This document shows positions 36,952 to 46,348 of a stretch of DNA of 64,000 nucleotides, in pieces. Positions within the stretch are counted from its first letter, which is position 1, and every line of letters begins with the position of its first letter. The notes below the pieces were generated by a model. It had not been told where the DNA came from. It did no database searches and saw only the letters and a program-made list of their open reading frames with translations. The translations under genes were made by a program, and so were the position numbers. Origin of the DNA: an uncultured Peptostreptococcus sp. (GTDB taxonomy: Bacteria; Bacillota; Clostridia; Peptostreptococcales; Peptostreptococcaceae); contig CAAEUW010000042.1 of assembly GCA_900759325.1 (NCBI GenBank), forward strand, positions 1 through 64,000. The letters are read 5' to 3'.

Positions 36952-37836
36952 CTACCTCCTTCTCAAACCCCCATCGATTATATTCTTTACATACTGCCTT
37001 TTATATACTTTAGAAATCTCGGAATTTCTAATCTCATACTCTAGTCTTTCTATATCAGTCCTCTCACCTAGACCTATACCAAGAGCTGTCCCGGTATGTG
37101 ATATATTTAAAAATTCATAGTCACATTCTCTAGCTAACTCAATTAGGTCTCTTAGGTAGGGAGTATTCTTTATATTCTCATTGGCCAGGGCACTGGTCTC
37201 ACAGGCCTGCCTAATAGATTCCATATGATCATTTTCGATACCGTACTTTAACTTCTTAAAGGCTTGGCTGGTCAGCTCCCTATTTTCACCTAGGTACCTG
37301 TAGTAGTCCTGCCTCATCCTTAGCTTGATTGTATTAATCTTAAAGCCTGGCTCCAGTATCAATACCTTCTTTACACTCAGCTTGCCAAGCTCATCTACTA
37401 CCTGGCCCTTGACTGGGTCAAATATACATATATTCTCGTTGTATATTGAATCAGTTGGCTCAACCCTGGCCACAATCTTTGAAATTAGGTCTGGCTCCAT
37501 ATCCTGGTCCAAATAGTCTAATATAGCCATAATACTGGCCCCTATATCTGCAGTCGAACTGGCCATCCCCTTACCTGTAGGTATACTAGACCTTATAGAC
37601 AGGGATAGCCTGTCCAACCAAGACCTATCTATATCAAAGTGGTCTAGTACATATGCTATAGCCTCGAGAGACTTGCTTTTGTTTTTTATATTTCTATTTG
37701 ACATACCAGTCCCTTCACTTATTACAGCCCTTGAAAAGACATCTATACAGTAGGAACTGATACATTCTATTTTATTTGAATAGCCCTGAACCAACTCGCC
37801 ACAGGTGGCTGGACAGGCTCCATACCCCTTTTTCAT
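36952..37836 (-). CDS. pduX: L-threonine kinase (PduX-like, GHMP kinase)
   Basis: A 294-residue GHMP kinase. The ATP-binding motif is SIPTGKGMASSTADIGAS near residue 90; the N-terminus YGACPATCGELVQGYSNKIE matches PduX. In known systems PduX makes L-threonine O-3-phosphate for CobD, giving the aminopropanol arm of cobalamin. The start overlaps the cobD stop by ATGA, which is direct genomic support for a kinase-decarboxylase pair. The C-terminal segment ISHTGTALGIGLG is the second GHMP motif. Confidence 0.87.
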   Translation of the reverse strand: MKKGYGACPATCGELVQGYSNKIECISSYCIDVFSRAVISEGTGMSNRNIKNKSKSLEAIAYVLDHFDIDRSWLDRLSLSIRSSIPTGKGMASSTADIGASIMAILDYLDQDMEPDLISKIVARVEPTDSIYNENICIFDPVKGQVVDELGKLSVKKVLILEPGFKINTIKLRMRQDYYRYLGENRELTSQAFKKLKYGIENDHMESIRQACETSALANENIKNTPYLRDLIELARECDYEFLNISHTGTALGIGLGERTDIERLEYEIRNSEISKVYKRQYVKNIIDGGLRRR

Positions 37837-38924
37837 AGGTTTTCCTTTCCAAATATACTAAGAAGAGCCTCTATCAAGGCCTCATTTGACCCCCTATCCT
37901 TAATGGCTAGCCTTATAAAGCTAGAATCCAGACCCCAAAAATCACTGGCATCCCTTATAAGTATTGAATGGTCCCTAACCAGGACATCCTTTAGGCTACC
38001 AGCTGTATGACCACAACCCTTGTCTATTTCTACTAGGATAAAGGCAGAATCTGTCTTATAGGTCCTCATACCCTTGATTTTAGCAAGACTAGCAAGAAGG
38101 TAGTCCCTCTCATCTTTATAGGCTAGCCTGGTATCAATACCGAACCTATACTTGCTTTCTTCCTCACTTTTTAGTACTTCTATAGTTATTTTTTCAGCCA
38201 AGAAATTAACCGTCCAAGGCTCTTTTATACTATATAGCTTATCAATAAAGTCTTTATTTTCGCTTAAAATATATCCCATCCTAAGGCCTGGCATACCATA
38301 AAACTTGGTCATGGCCCTTAGGACAAATACTTCCTTACAGTTGTAATTTAAGGCTGTATAAGCCTTATAGTCCTGACAAAACTCTATAAAGGTTTCATCC
38401 ACTAGGAGCTTCACCGACCTAGACTGGCAATAGTCTACCAGCCTATCCAGACTTTTTAGGCCCCCGTCTGGATTGTTGGGGTTACATACTACAATAGCCT
38501 CAAGGTTTTCTATCCTATCTAGGACATCAAGATCTGGCAATTCAAAGGCCCCATCATTGACAACCATATTTATAGACCTGTAATCAAGACCACATATTTG
38601 GGCTGCCCTGGCATATTCTGAAAAGGTCGGCCCTATAATAGCCAGGCTTCCTCTGACAAGCTTCATAAATAGGAATATTAGCTCTGTTGCCCCATTGCCT
38701 ACACATACATTTTCAGGCCCCATACCAGCTACATGAGATCCTATAGACCTTCTTAGGTCCATATATTCTATATCTGGATAGGCCCTTATATAGTCTATAT
38801 TTTCTAGTATTATTTCCTCCAGTCCATCAGGCATTGTAGGATTTATATTTGAGCTAAAGTCAATAATTGGCCCACTTATGCCATATTCTCTTTTTATCTT
38901 ATCCAAGTCTGCCCCGTGTCCCAA
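37833..38924 (-). CDS. cobD: Threonine-phosphate decarboxylase
   Basis: A 363-residue PLP enzyme of aminotransferase fold that converts L-threonine-3-phosphate to (R)-1-aminopropan-2-ol phosphate. DFSSNINPTMPDGLEEII at residues 21-38, VVCNPNNPDGG, LLVDETFIEFC and the PLP-lysine region VLRAMTKFYGMPGLRMGY are all present. Initiation is probably at TTG (38924) with GGAGG ahead. It lies between cbiB and pduX. Confidence 0.94.
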   Translation of the reverse strand: MGHGADLDKIKREYGISGPIIDFSSNINPTMPDGLEEIILENIDYIRAYPDIEYMDLRRSIGSHVAGMGPENVCVGNGATELIFLFMKLVRGSLAIIGPTFSEYARAAQICGLDYRSINMVVNDGAFELPDLDVLDRIENLEAIVVCNPNNPDGGLKSLDRLVDYCQSRSVKLLVDETFIEFCQDYKAYTALNYNCKEVFVLRAMTKFYGMPGLRMGYILSENKDFIDKLYSIKEPWTVNFLAEKITIEVLKSEEESKYRFGIDTRLAYKDERDYLLASLAKIKGMRTYKTDSAFILVEIDKGCGHTAGSLKDVLVRDHSILIRDASDFWGLDSSFIRLAIKDRGSNEALIEALLSIFGKENL

Positions 38925-38949
38925 GTAGTACCTCCATATTTTTTTATAA

Positions 38950-39990
38950 TTACAGGGCTAAAGCCCTTACAAGCAAGTAGGAAATGCAAAAAAATACAAG
39001 TCCTACCAGGCTAGAGACGTATAGGAGTCTATTGGCCTTGACTATATCACTTGCCTCTAGGTCCTTTTTTTCATCCCCTATGCTCGGCTTATAGACCAGC
39101 TGACCAAAGTATGTATTTGTGCCACCCAGTCTTATACCAAGAGCTCCCGCTACAGCCCCCTCTGGATAGGCGCAATTTGGACTTGTGTGATTTTTCCTGT
39201 CCCTAAGCCCAATCCTAATAGAAGCCCTAAAGTCATAGGTCAAGACTAGGCTGGCTAAAGCAAAAAATATAAGGGACAGCCTGGCTGGTATGTAGTTAAA
39301 TACATCATCCAGTCTAGCGGGAAAATATCCCAATTCCCTATATTTTTCATTCTTGTAACCTAGCATTGAATCCATAGTATTTACTGCCTTGTAGGCAAAG
39401 GCCATTGGCAGGCCACCCAAAATATAGTAAAACATGGGGGCTAGACTTCCATCTACAGTATTTTCAGCTACGGTTTCAACCGTAGCCCTTATTATATCTT
39501 TTTCTTTCAGGTCCTTGGTATCCCTGCCAACTATATAGGAAAGATGCCTTCTAGCCAAGTCAAGATCTCCCTTATCCAGGGCCCTATATATCTTTTTTGA
39601 CTCAGTTGCCAGGCACCTTGTAGAAAGACAGGTACACATTGCCAATATAGTCATGCCCATATCCAGGTAGGTATTGAAATCAAAGATATGGGACCAGGCA
39701 TAGGCAATCAAATAGCTAAGCACCACAGTTATTAGCCATATGGCAAGTCCTGACGCCCTTAGGGCCTTGGCCTCACCTATTGGTTTGGGTCTATCCTTAC
39801 ATAAAGTCCTATTTATAAGCCTTGATACTAGACTCCTAGCCACCCTTTCTAGGTAGGCTACTAGCCTGCCTATAAATATGACTGGGTGGGGAAACCAGTA
39901 GGGGTCACCTACTATTAGGTCTAGGCAAAATGCTAGTATAAATACTATCAGAAAGCTCTCCATCCAGATATTTATTAGTATATCACCCAT
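38950..39990 (-). CDS. cbiB: Adenosylcobinamide-phosphate synthase
   Basis: A 346-residue membrane protein with about five to seven helices that attaches the aminopropanol arm to cobyric acid. VGDPYWFPHPVIFIGRLVAY near the N-terminus and AETVAENTVDGSLAPMFYYI in the middle are the CbiB/CobD-type signatures, as is NCAYPEGAVAGALGIRLGG. The start has only a weak ribosome binding site, 3 bp after the cbiA stop, so coupling to cbiA is likely; an internal ATG ten codons in is an alternative. Confidence 0.93.
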   Translation of the reverse strand: MGDILINIWMESFLIVFILAFCLDLIVGDPYWFPHPVIFIGRLVAYLERVARSLVSRLINRTLCKDRPKPIGEAKALRASGLAIWLITVVLSYLIAYAWSHIFDFNTYLDMGMTILAMCTCLSTRCLATESKKIYRALDKGDLDLARRHLSYIVGRDTKDLKEKDIIRATVETVAENTVDGSLAPMFYYILGGLPMAFAYKAVNTMDSMLGYKNEKYRELGYFPARLDDVFNYIPARLSLIFFALASLVLTYDFRASIRIGLRDRKNHTSPNCAYPEGAVAGALGIRLGGTNTYFGQLVYKPSIGDEKKDLEASDIVKANRLLYVSSLVGLVFFCISYLLVRALAL

Positions 39991-39992
39991 AG

Positions 39993-41363
39993 CTAGGCCC
40001 TACTCAAAAGATAGCATACCAGACTCAAATTATTGTAGAAGTGAATATGTAGGTAGCTGGCTAGGGTATTCCTTGTGAAATAGCCACCTTCCCACCTATC
40101 TATTACCTGATCATTCACTATCTTCTCTATATCAAAGGCAGCCTCAAGGTCTGAATGGAAGCTAGAATAGTGGAATTCATGACCACATATCTGCTGTCCC
40201 TTGTAGGCTATTAGGTTGTCCTCCTTAGCAGTTGCCTGACAATAGCCAACCCTCTTTAACCTTTTTTCCATCTGACTGTAGCCCTTTATTGCCCCAACCA
40301 TTTGGTGCTTATTACCTTCTAGGTCTATCATATATTCTCCAAGATACATAAGGCCTCCGCACTCTGCATAGATTGGCTTGTTGGCCTCATAGGCCTTGTA
40401 TATACTCTCCCTCATAGATTTATTGGCCTCTAGTTGGGCTGCAAAAACCTCTGGAAAGCCTCCACCTATATAAACAAGGTCAGCCTCAGGCAGGGTTTCA
40501 TCCTCTATAGGCGAGAAAAATTCCAACTCTACACCTATATCCTCAAGTAACTCCAGGTTGCTATCATAATAGAAGTTAAAGGCCTCGTCATAGGCAACAG
40601 CCATCTTTTTTCCCCTGGCCAGGTCCTGAACATCAGGATCCTCTATAAACATGCTCAGTTCAAAGTTAGATGTCACTGCCTCACTTTCAGATAGCTCTAT
40701 AATCCTATCAATATCGACATAGTCTTCAAGCAACTTGCCTAGGATGTCTATTTTTCTTTCTATATATTCCGTTTCCCCACTAGGCACAAGTCCCAGCTGC
40801 CTTGACTCTAGTCTAATATCTTCAAGTGGTGGAATATATCCCAAAACTTCAAGGGCACAGTACTTTTCGATTGACGTCTTAACAATATCAAAATGCCTCT
40901 TAGTCCTTACATTATTGGCTATTACCCCCACTATTTCAACATCCTTATCTAGCTGCTTATAGCCCAAGACCATGGCTGCAACTGATGATCCCATAGCCTT
41001 GGCATCCACTACCAGTATAACAGGAGCCTTTAGGGTCTTTGCCATCTTGGATGTCGAATGCTTATTTATATCTGTTCCAAGTCCATCATATAGGCCCATA
41101 ACCCCCTCTATTATGGAAATATCAGCCCTCTTGGATGCCTGTCTATAGACATACTTGACCTGTTCATCGTCAAGCATATAGGAATCCAGATTTCTAGATG
41201 ACCTACCCGTCACATATTCATGGAAGCTTGGGTCTATATAGTCCGGACCTATCTTAAAGGCTTGGACTGACTTGCCCCTATCTATCAGGGCCTTCATTAT
41301 GCCAATACTGATAGTAGTCTTGCCCACGCCACTTCCTGTTCCTGCAATTATAATCTTCTTCAT
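39993..41363 (-). CDS. cbiA: Cobyrinate a,c-diamide synthase
   Basis: A 456-residue ATP-dependent amidotransferase that amidates the a and c side chains. N-terminal P-loop domain: KKIIIAGTGSGVGKTTISIG; C-terminal class I glutamine amidotransferase domain with YAECGGLMYLGEYM. The ATG at 41363 (MKKIII) follows AAGG; a TTG four codons upstream is inside the site. A weak promoter may lie in the 72-bp gap before it. Confidence 0.95.
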   Translation of the reverse strand: MKKIIIAGTGSGVGKTTISIGIMKALIDRGKSVQAFKIGPDYIDPSFHEYVTGRSSRNLDSYMLDDEQVKYVYRQASKRADISIIEGVMGLYDGLGTDINKHSTSKMAKTLKAPVILVVDAKAMGSSVAAMVLGYKQLDKDVEIVGVIANNVRTKRHFDIVKTSIEKYCALEVLGYIPPLEDIRLESRQLGLVPSGETEYIERKIDILGKLLEDYVDIDRIIELSESEAVTSNFELSMFIEDPDVQDLARGKKMAVAYDEAFNFYYDSNLELLEDIGVELEFFSPIEDETLPEADLVYIGGGFPEVFAAQLEANKSMRESIYKAYEANKPIYAECGGLMYLGEYMIDLEGNKHQMVGAIKGYSQMEKRLKRVGYCQATAKEDNLIAYKGQQICGHEFHYSSFHSDLEAAFDIEKIVNDQVIDRWEGGYFTRNTLASYLHIHFYNNLSLVCYLLSRA

Positions 41364-41435
41364 ACCTACCTTCAATCTGTGTCCCCGTTAACACCATAAT
41401 ATTTTCATAAATCTCTAATCTATATTTTCACCTAG

Positions 41436-42938
41436 CTAAATATCCCTAGAAAAAATTATATTGTAGACCTTTTCCATATCTACATTTTCCCTAATTAAGT
41501 CAGCTAGCTTGTTGTATTCTTCATTTTTGATAGCCCTATAATCCTTGACCTCAAAGGCCCTAGCTAGCCCCCTCGCCTTGGCTATATTATTGAGTAGACC
41601 TGATAAAAAACCGGCCGAATCAAATATACCATGACAATAGGTACCCATTATATGACCATTCTTAATTTTGTAGTTATCATCCGGTCCAGGATATGTCCTG
41701 CCCAGGTGGGTTTCATAGCCCTCTATCTGACTATTCTCTAGTCCAAAGAAATATCCCTCTTCATGTCCAAAGTTCCACCTCACCTGACCAGTAATTTTAT
41801 CACTGCCAAATACAGTATCGACCTCTAATAGACCTAGACCGTCAACCTTACCCCGACTACCATCTAGACCACGGTCATCCCTAATAGTCTGGCCCAGCAT
41901 CTGGTAGCCACCACATAAGCCAACTATCAGGCCTCCCCTTTTAGAATAGGCCAATATCTGGTCTCTCATAGGTGACTTATTTAGCCTTTCCATATCACCC
42001 AGGGTATTCTTCGACCCAGGTATAATCAATAAATCTGGTCCAACCTTACCGTTCTGGCCATCAAAGGCCTCTAGGTCCTGGTCTGGACTTATATAAGAAA
42101 GCTCCAGCCCCTCTATATGTTCAAATACATTGAAGTCAGTATAGTTAGACATATGGTCTAGCTTGAGAACTACCACATTTAGCTTGTCCTTCCTGTAGAC
42201 CTGCTTGGCTTCCTTATAGGTCTTTTCACTGACCCCATCCTCTTCATCTATACCTAGCTTTTGATAGGGAACTACCCCTAGGACCGGTATTTTAATTATG
42301 TCCTCTAAAAGCCTTACGCCCTCAGAAAAGTAGTCCTTCCTTCCCCTAAATTTATTGATGATTACACCCTTGACCCTGGAACGTTCCTCATCCGACATAA
42401 GACTCAAGGTTCCTACTATTGAGGCAAAAACACCTCCCCTATCTATGTCAGCAACTAAGACTACTGGTGAATCTGCTATCCTGGCCATCTCCATATTGGA
42501 GATATCCAGCTTATTTATATTAATTTCCACCGGACTTCCTGCCCCTTCTAGGACTACTACATCAAAGTCTCTTTGGTATCTCTGGTAGACCTGGTCCAAC
42601 CAGCCAACTAAGTCTGGCTTTAGGTCCTGGTAATCACTAGAAGAAATATTCTTTATAAATTTACCCTTCATTATGAGCTGTGACATATGGTTGCCAGATG
42701 GCTTAAGGAGGATTGGATTCATGTAGGCCCTGGGAAGTAGATTACAGGCTTCAGCCTGAAAAACCTGGGCCCTACCCATTTCTCCCCCATACTTGTCTAT
42801 ATATGAATTTAGAGACATATTTTGTGATTTAAAGGGGCCAACCCTGTATCCATCCTGCCACAAGACCCTACAAATACCTGCTGATATTATGCTCTTGCCT
42901 ACATTAGATGCAGTCCCCTGAAACATTATATTATTCAA
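41436..42938 (-). CDS. cbiP: Cobyric acid synthase
   Basis: About 500 residues. It amidates the b, d, e and g side chains of adenosylcobyrinate a,c-diamide. The family start is IMFQGTASNVGKSIISAGIC (P-loop), with FKSQNMSLNSY and the glutamine amidotransferase region LIVGLCGGYQMLG, ending with the His of GTYCHGIFDS. I prefer the TTG at 42938 (MNNIMFQG), preceded by GGAGG; an in-frame ATG at 42968 lacks a ribosome binding site. It follows the CobC-like gene by about 120 bp with no terminator seen. Confidence 0.94.
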   Translation of the reverse strand: MNNIMFQGTASNVGKSIISAGICRVLWQDGYRVGPFKSQNMSLNSYIDKYGGEMGRAQVFQAEACNLLPRAYMNPILLKPSGNHMSQLIMKGKFIKNISSSDYQDLKPDLVGWLDQVYQRYQRDFDVVVLEGAGSPVEININKLDISNMEMARIADSPVVLVADIDRGGVFASIVGTLSLMSDEERSRVKGVIINKFRGRKDYFSEGVRLLEDIIKIPVLGVVPYQKLGIDEEDGVSEKTYKEAKQVYRKDKLNVVVLKLDHMSNYTDFNVFEHIEGLELSYISPDQDLEAFDGQNGKVGPDLLIIPGSKNTLGDMERLNKSPMRDQILAYSKRGGLIVGLCGGYQMLGQTIRDDRGLDGSRGKVDGLGLLEVDTVFGSDKITGQVRWNFGHEEGYFFGLENSQIEGYETHLGRTYPGPDDNYKIKNGHIMGTYCHGIFDSAGFLSGLLNNIAKARGLARAFEVKDYRAIKNEEYNKLADLIRENVDMEKVYNIIFSRDI

Positions 42939-43062
42939 ATCACCTGACCTCCCTTCATATATGCTCATTTAAGCTTAATCAATACTATATTTTTAAAATT
43001 TCCTAATCATTTTATAAGTCCTTGCTTCTATTATTCATTCTTACTATGACTTTCCTCTAGGT

Positions 43063-43701
43063 CTATGACCTGTAAGGATCTCTTACTAGGTCCTGGCTAT
43101 AAGGTATAAAGCCCATCAATTCGATTATTGGAAAGCCACTGGACATATCAATCACTGTAACACTTGCATTTTGCAACCTGAAATTCCAGTGAATATCTCC
43201 ATTTTTCGTCAAAAGATAAGATAGAATATTTCTTATAGTCCCCATATGAGAGCAAATCAATATATTCTTATCATTGCCCTTATTTTCCTCGATTACTATA
43301 TCAAGTTCTTTAGCATTTCTCTGGTACATCTCGTCTAGACTTTCGCCCTGTGGAAACTTGTAGTCCTTGCTTAAAACCATCATTTCTTCGGTTTCTTTTG
43401 GATATTTCTCCTTTATTTCCTGGTAGTTAAGTCCATCGAAAAGTCCGAAATTTATTTCCCTAAAGCCATCCCTCTCATCTATTTCAAGGCCCTTGTAGTC
43501 AGCATAGGCCTCTATGGTCTGGACAGTCCTCTTTAGGGTTGATGTATATATCTTGTCAACGTCACAACTCTTCAAATACTCACATAGCCCCTTGGCCTGG
43601 GCCCTGCCTATCTGACTTAGGTCACAGTCACTAAAACCTGAAAAACTCTTATGCTCGTTGTCAACCGTCAGACCATGCCTAACCAATATAAGTTTATTCA
43701 T
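43063..43701 (-). CDS. cobC: Histidine phosphatase, probable alpha-ribazole phosphatase
   Basis: A 212-residue phosphoglycerate-mutase-like phosphatase. The phospho-accepting His is in KLILVRHGLTVDNEHK and the second catalytic His in ILICSHMGTIRNIL; IYTSTLKRTVQTIEAY is also typical. Its place among cob genes, 4 bp after cobS, points to removal of the 5' phosphate in the nucleotide loop. General histidine phosphatases look similar, so the assignment rests partly on context. Confidence 0.83.
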   Translation of the reverse strand: MNKLILVRHGLTVDNEHKSFSGFSDCDLSQIGRAQAKGLCEYLKSCDVDKIYTSTLKRTVQTIEAYADYKGLEIDERDGFREINFGLFDGLNYQEIKEKYPKETEEMMVLSKDYKFPQGESLDEMYQRNAKELDIVIEENKGNDKNILICSHMGTIRNILSYLLTKNGDIHWNFRLQNASVTVIDMSSGFPIIELMGFIPYSQDLVRDPYRS

Positions 43702-43705
43702 TCTC

Positions 43706-44482
43706 TCACCTCATCACTATCAAAATATATATCAAAAATACCACTTCACTTATCTCAATTACACAGCCCAATAGGTCTCCCGTTATTCCATCAATCCTCC
43801 TATAACTAAGGCTTATAAGAAGCCTTGATAGTACAAAAATTAGGACCATTGACCCTATTAGGTATAGGTATATAAATATATAGGTATTAAAGCCTATAAG
43901 GTACTCTATAGCTATGGCTGATAAGGCGGTAAATAGGCTTGCTAAAACCAATGCACTAGTACTACACTTTCCTATAAACATATTACCCATGCCATTTTCC
44001 CTGGCAGGCCTAGTTTTATAGGTCAAAAATACTCCAGCCAGGCGCCCTACAATTGGCATAAAAATCAAATATACAGCCATATTATAGTCTATAAGAGTTG
44101 CCATAGCCACAATCTTCAGGACTACAAGGACCACTATAGCCAATATGCCATTAGTCCCCAGTCTTGGGTCCCTCATTATCTCCAAAATCCTATCTTTGGA
44201 CCGATAGGAAAAAAATCCATCAAAGGTATCTCCAAAGCCGTCCATATGGAGGCCACCTGTTATTATAAGCTCCAAAATAAGTATGAGAGTAGCCAATAAG
44301 TAGATGTTGTCTATACCTGAAAAAATCCAATTAAAGACCCTGAAGCCTGCAAATAAAATCAGGCCTATTATGGCACCGACTACTGGAAAATATACAATAC
44401 CCCTTTCCATGTGTGGGTTATAGCCAATATCCTTTTTTATGCTTATCCTGGTTAAAAATTGAAGTATACTGATAAACCTCAT
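43706..44482 (-). CDS. cobS: Adenosylcobinamide-GDP ribazoletransferase (cobalamin synthase)
   Basis: A 258-residue membrane protein with about six helices that joins the lower ligand to adenosylcobinamide-GDP. MRFISILQFLTRISIKKDIG is the CobS N-terminus. The metal/active-site motif ITGGLHMDGFGDTFDGFFSY and RDPRLGTNGILAIVV are intact. The start at 44482 is preceded by GGAGAGGTG; a longer frame to 44548 starts in sequence without a ribosome binding site. It lies between cobU and the CobC-like gene. Confidence 0.94.
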   Translation of the reverse strand: MRFISILQFLTRISIKKDIGYNPHMERGIVYFPVVGAIIGLILFAGFRVFNWIFSGIDNIYLLATLILILELIITGGLHMDGFGDTFDGFFSYRSKDRILEIMRDPRLGTNGILAIVVLVVLKIVAMATLIDYNMAVYLIFMPIVGRLAGVFLTYKTRPARENGMGNMFIGKCSTSALVLASLFTALSAIAIEYLIGFNTYIFIYLYLIGSMVLIFVLSRLLISLSYRRIDGITGDLLGCVIEISEVVFLIYILIVMR

Positions 44483-44592
44483 ACTCGGCACCTCTCCTAG
44501 CTCTCTTGCCCCTATCCAAATGATTACAATAAGGGCCTTCATAAACACTTTACATATATAGCTCGCTTACCTTGTCCCCATAAATCCAGGGA

Positions 44593-45180
44593 CTACTTTA
44601 CCCTAATGGGCTGGCCTGATACCACAAAATACATGGTCTGGCTCCTATCACCTATATACTTGTTGACCCTGCCAGCCACCTCCTGAAAGTACCTGGACAG
44701 GCTACTATCTCCAACCAGGCCCATGCCCAGTTCATTAGTTACAAATACCAGGTCTAGATCTTGGTCAGCTACTAGGTCTAAAAGCTTGTCTAGCTCTCTA
44801 AAGACAAGGTCTTCTTTTTCCTGTCTGAGGTCCTTGTCACTAGCATCAAAGTCCATATGACCTTCAAAGATTATATTGGTCACCATCATAGTCAGACAAT
44901 CAAAGAGGATGGACTTGTAGCCTGTATCCAATATTGATTTGTCGGCAAAATACTGGTCGAAGTCCTTATAGGCCTCTAGGGTATCCCAGCCATAGGACAT
45001 TCTTCTTTCAATATGCTTGGCCTTTTTTTCTGCCATCTCATCGTCAAGTGCTTTGGCACTGGCTATATACAGGACCTTGTCCTGGCCATTTATCCTCGGG
45101 TCTAGGCCTAGGCATAGGTCTTCTGCAAACTTGCTCTTACCCGAATTTGCCCCACCTGTAACCAAACTAATTCTTGCCAT
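44593..45180 (-). CDS. cobU: Adenosylcobinamide kinase / phosphate guanylyltransferase
   Basis: A 195-residue bifunctional enzyme of the nucleotide-loop pathway that phosphorylates adenosylcobinamide and transfers GMP to it. P-loop ISLVTGGANSGKSKFAEDLC at residues 4-23. Later motifs ILFDCLTMMVTNII, VTNELGMGLV and YFQEVAGRVNKYI fit CobU/CobP. The guanylated His is probably in KHIERRMSYGWDTLE. It lies 8 bp downstream of cobT. Confidence 0.95.
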   Translation of the reverse strand: MARISLVTGGANSGKSKFAEDLCLGLDPRINGQDKVLYIASAKALDDEMAEKKAKHIERRMSYGWDTLEAYKDFDQYFADKSILDTGYKSILFDCLTMMVTNIIFEGHMDFDASDKDLRQEKEDLVFRELDKLLDLVADQDLDLVFVTNELGMGLVGDSSLSRYFQEVAGRVNKYIGDRSQTMYFVVSGQPIRVK

Positions 45181-45188
45181 ACTGTCAC

Positions 45189-46271
45189 CTACTTATCCTG
45201 GCCTGACTCATATGACCTTAAAAATTCACCTAGGGGCTCCTGGCTGAACTTGGCCATATTGTTGTAGGCATATATTGCAGAATCTATTATAGGCATAGCT
45301 AGGGCTGCACCAGTACCTTCACCCAGGCACATATTCATATTTAAAATAGGGTCTAGCTTCAAGATTTCCATGGCCAGCCTAGATCCTCCATGTCCTGATA
45401 GGTGGGATGGAATCAGATAGTCTAAGCACTTTGGATTAATCCTGTTGGCTATAAGGACAGCCGCATAGGATATAAAACCATCTATAACTACAGGTATCTT
45501 GTTGGCAGCACAGCCTAGAATTACACCTACCATACCACCTATCTCAAAGCCTCCAACCTTGGCTAGGACCTCTATACCGTCAGTTGGATTTGGATTATTT
45601 ACCTCTATGGCCTTCCTGATCACATCCGCCTTGTGCTTGAGGTCCTTACTTGGGTCTTGTGACTCTGAAACCACAATATCCATAGGGTCCTTACCGGACA
45701 TGACTGACAAGATAGCAGTAGCCGGAGTAGTATTGGCTATACCCATCTCTCCTATACCAATTATCCTGTAGTCCTCTACAATGCATCTTTCAGCAACCTC
45801 TATACCAATTTCTATAGACTTGACCGCATCATCAAGGCTCATTGCTGGTCCTAGGGTCATATTGTCAGTAGCTTCCTTTATCTTATAGTTAAGAACACCA
45901 ACAATAGAATCCCTACCCTTCATACCTATATCAACTGCAAACATATCCACACCATTGCACTTGGCTAGGTTGGCTACTCCGCATTTACCATTTACAAAAT
46001 TCTCAAACTGAAGTCTAGTAATATCCTGGGGATAGGCTGACACACCCTCCTCATGAACACCATGGTCTCCAGCAAAGGCTATTATACACTTCTTTGGTCT
46101 GTCCTCAATTACATCATTTCCATAGACTCCAGCCATCATACAAGTAATATCCTCTAGCCTTCCCATGGACCTCGGTGGATGTATTAGGTCTTCCCACCTG
46201 GCCCTGGCCTTATCTATACTCTTTTTATCTAGTGGATATATATTACTAGATATACTAACCAAAAGATTCAT
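45189..46271 (-). CDS. cobT: Nicotinate-nucleotide-dimethylbenzimidazole phosphoribosyltransferase
   Basis: A 360-residue CobT that activates the lower-ligand base as alpha-ribotide. The segments IAFAGDHGVHEEGVSAYPQD, GEMGIANTTPATAIL and LCLGEGTGAALAMPI (catalytic Glu) are family signatures. The start at 46271 has GGAGGAAGTT in front and is clearly better than an ATG four codons upstream. It is the first gene of the cobalamin run and lies 77 bp after ctpA, with no terminator or riboswitch between. Confidence 0.95.
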   Translation of the reverse strand: MNLLVSISSNIYPLDKKSIDKARARWEDLIHPPRSMGRLEDITCMMAGVYGNDVIEDRPKKCIIAFAGDHGVHEEGVSAYPQDITRLQFENFVNGKCGVANLAKCNGVDMFAVDIGMKGRDSIVGVLNYKIKEATDNMTLGPAMSLDDAVKSIEIGIEVAERCIVEDYRIIGIGEMGIANTTPATAILSVMSGKDPMDIVVSESQDPSKDLKHKADVIRKAIEVNNPNPTDGIEVLAKVGGFEIGGMVGVILGCAANKIPVVIDGFISYAAVLIANRINPKCLDYLIPSHLSGHGGSRLAMEILKLDPILNMNMCLGEGTGAALAMPIIDSAIYAYNNMAKFSQEPLGEFLRSYESGQDK

Positions 46272-46348
46272 AACTTCCTCCATAAATACATATATGTATT
46301 TTTACTTTTCTGCCTATTTACTCATTTTCCTATCTACTTGCTCATCCC

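Noticed and set aside
43706..44548. Longer CobS starting at 44548
   Set aside because: A strong GGAGAGGTG site marks the internal ATG at 44482, and CobS homologues start at the MRFISILQFL motif.
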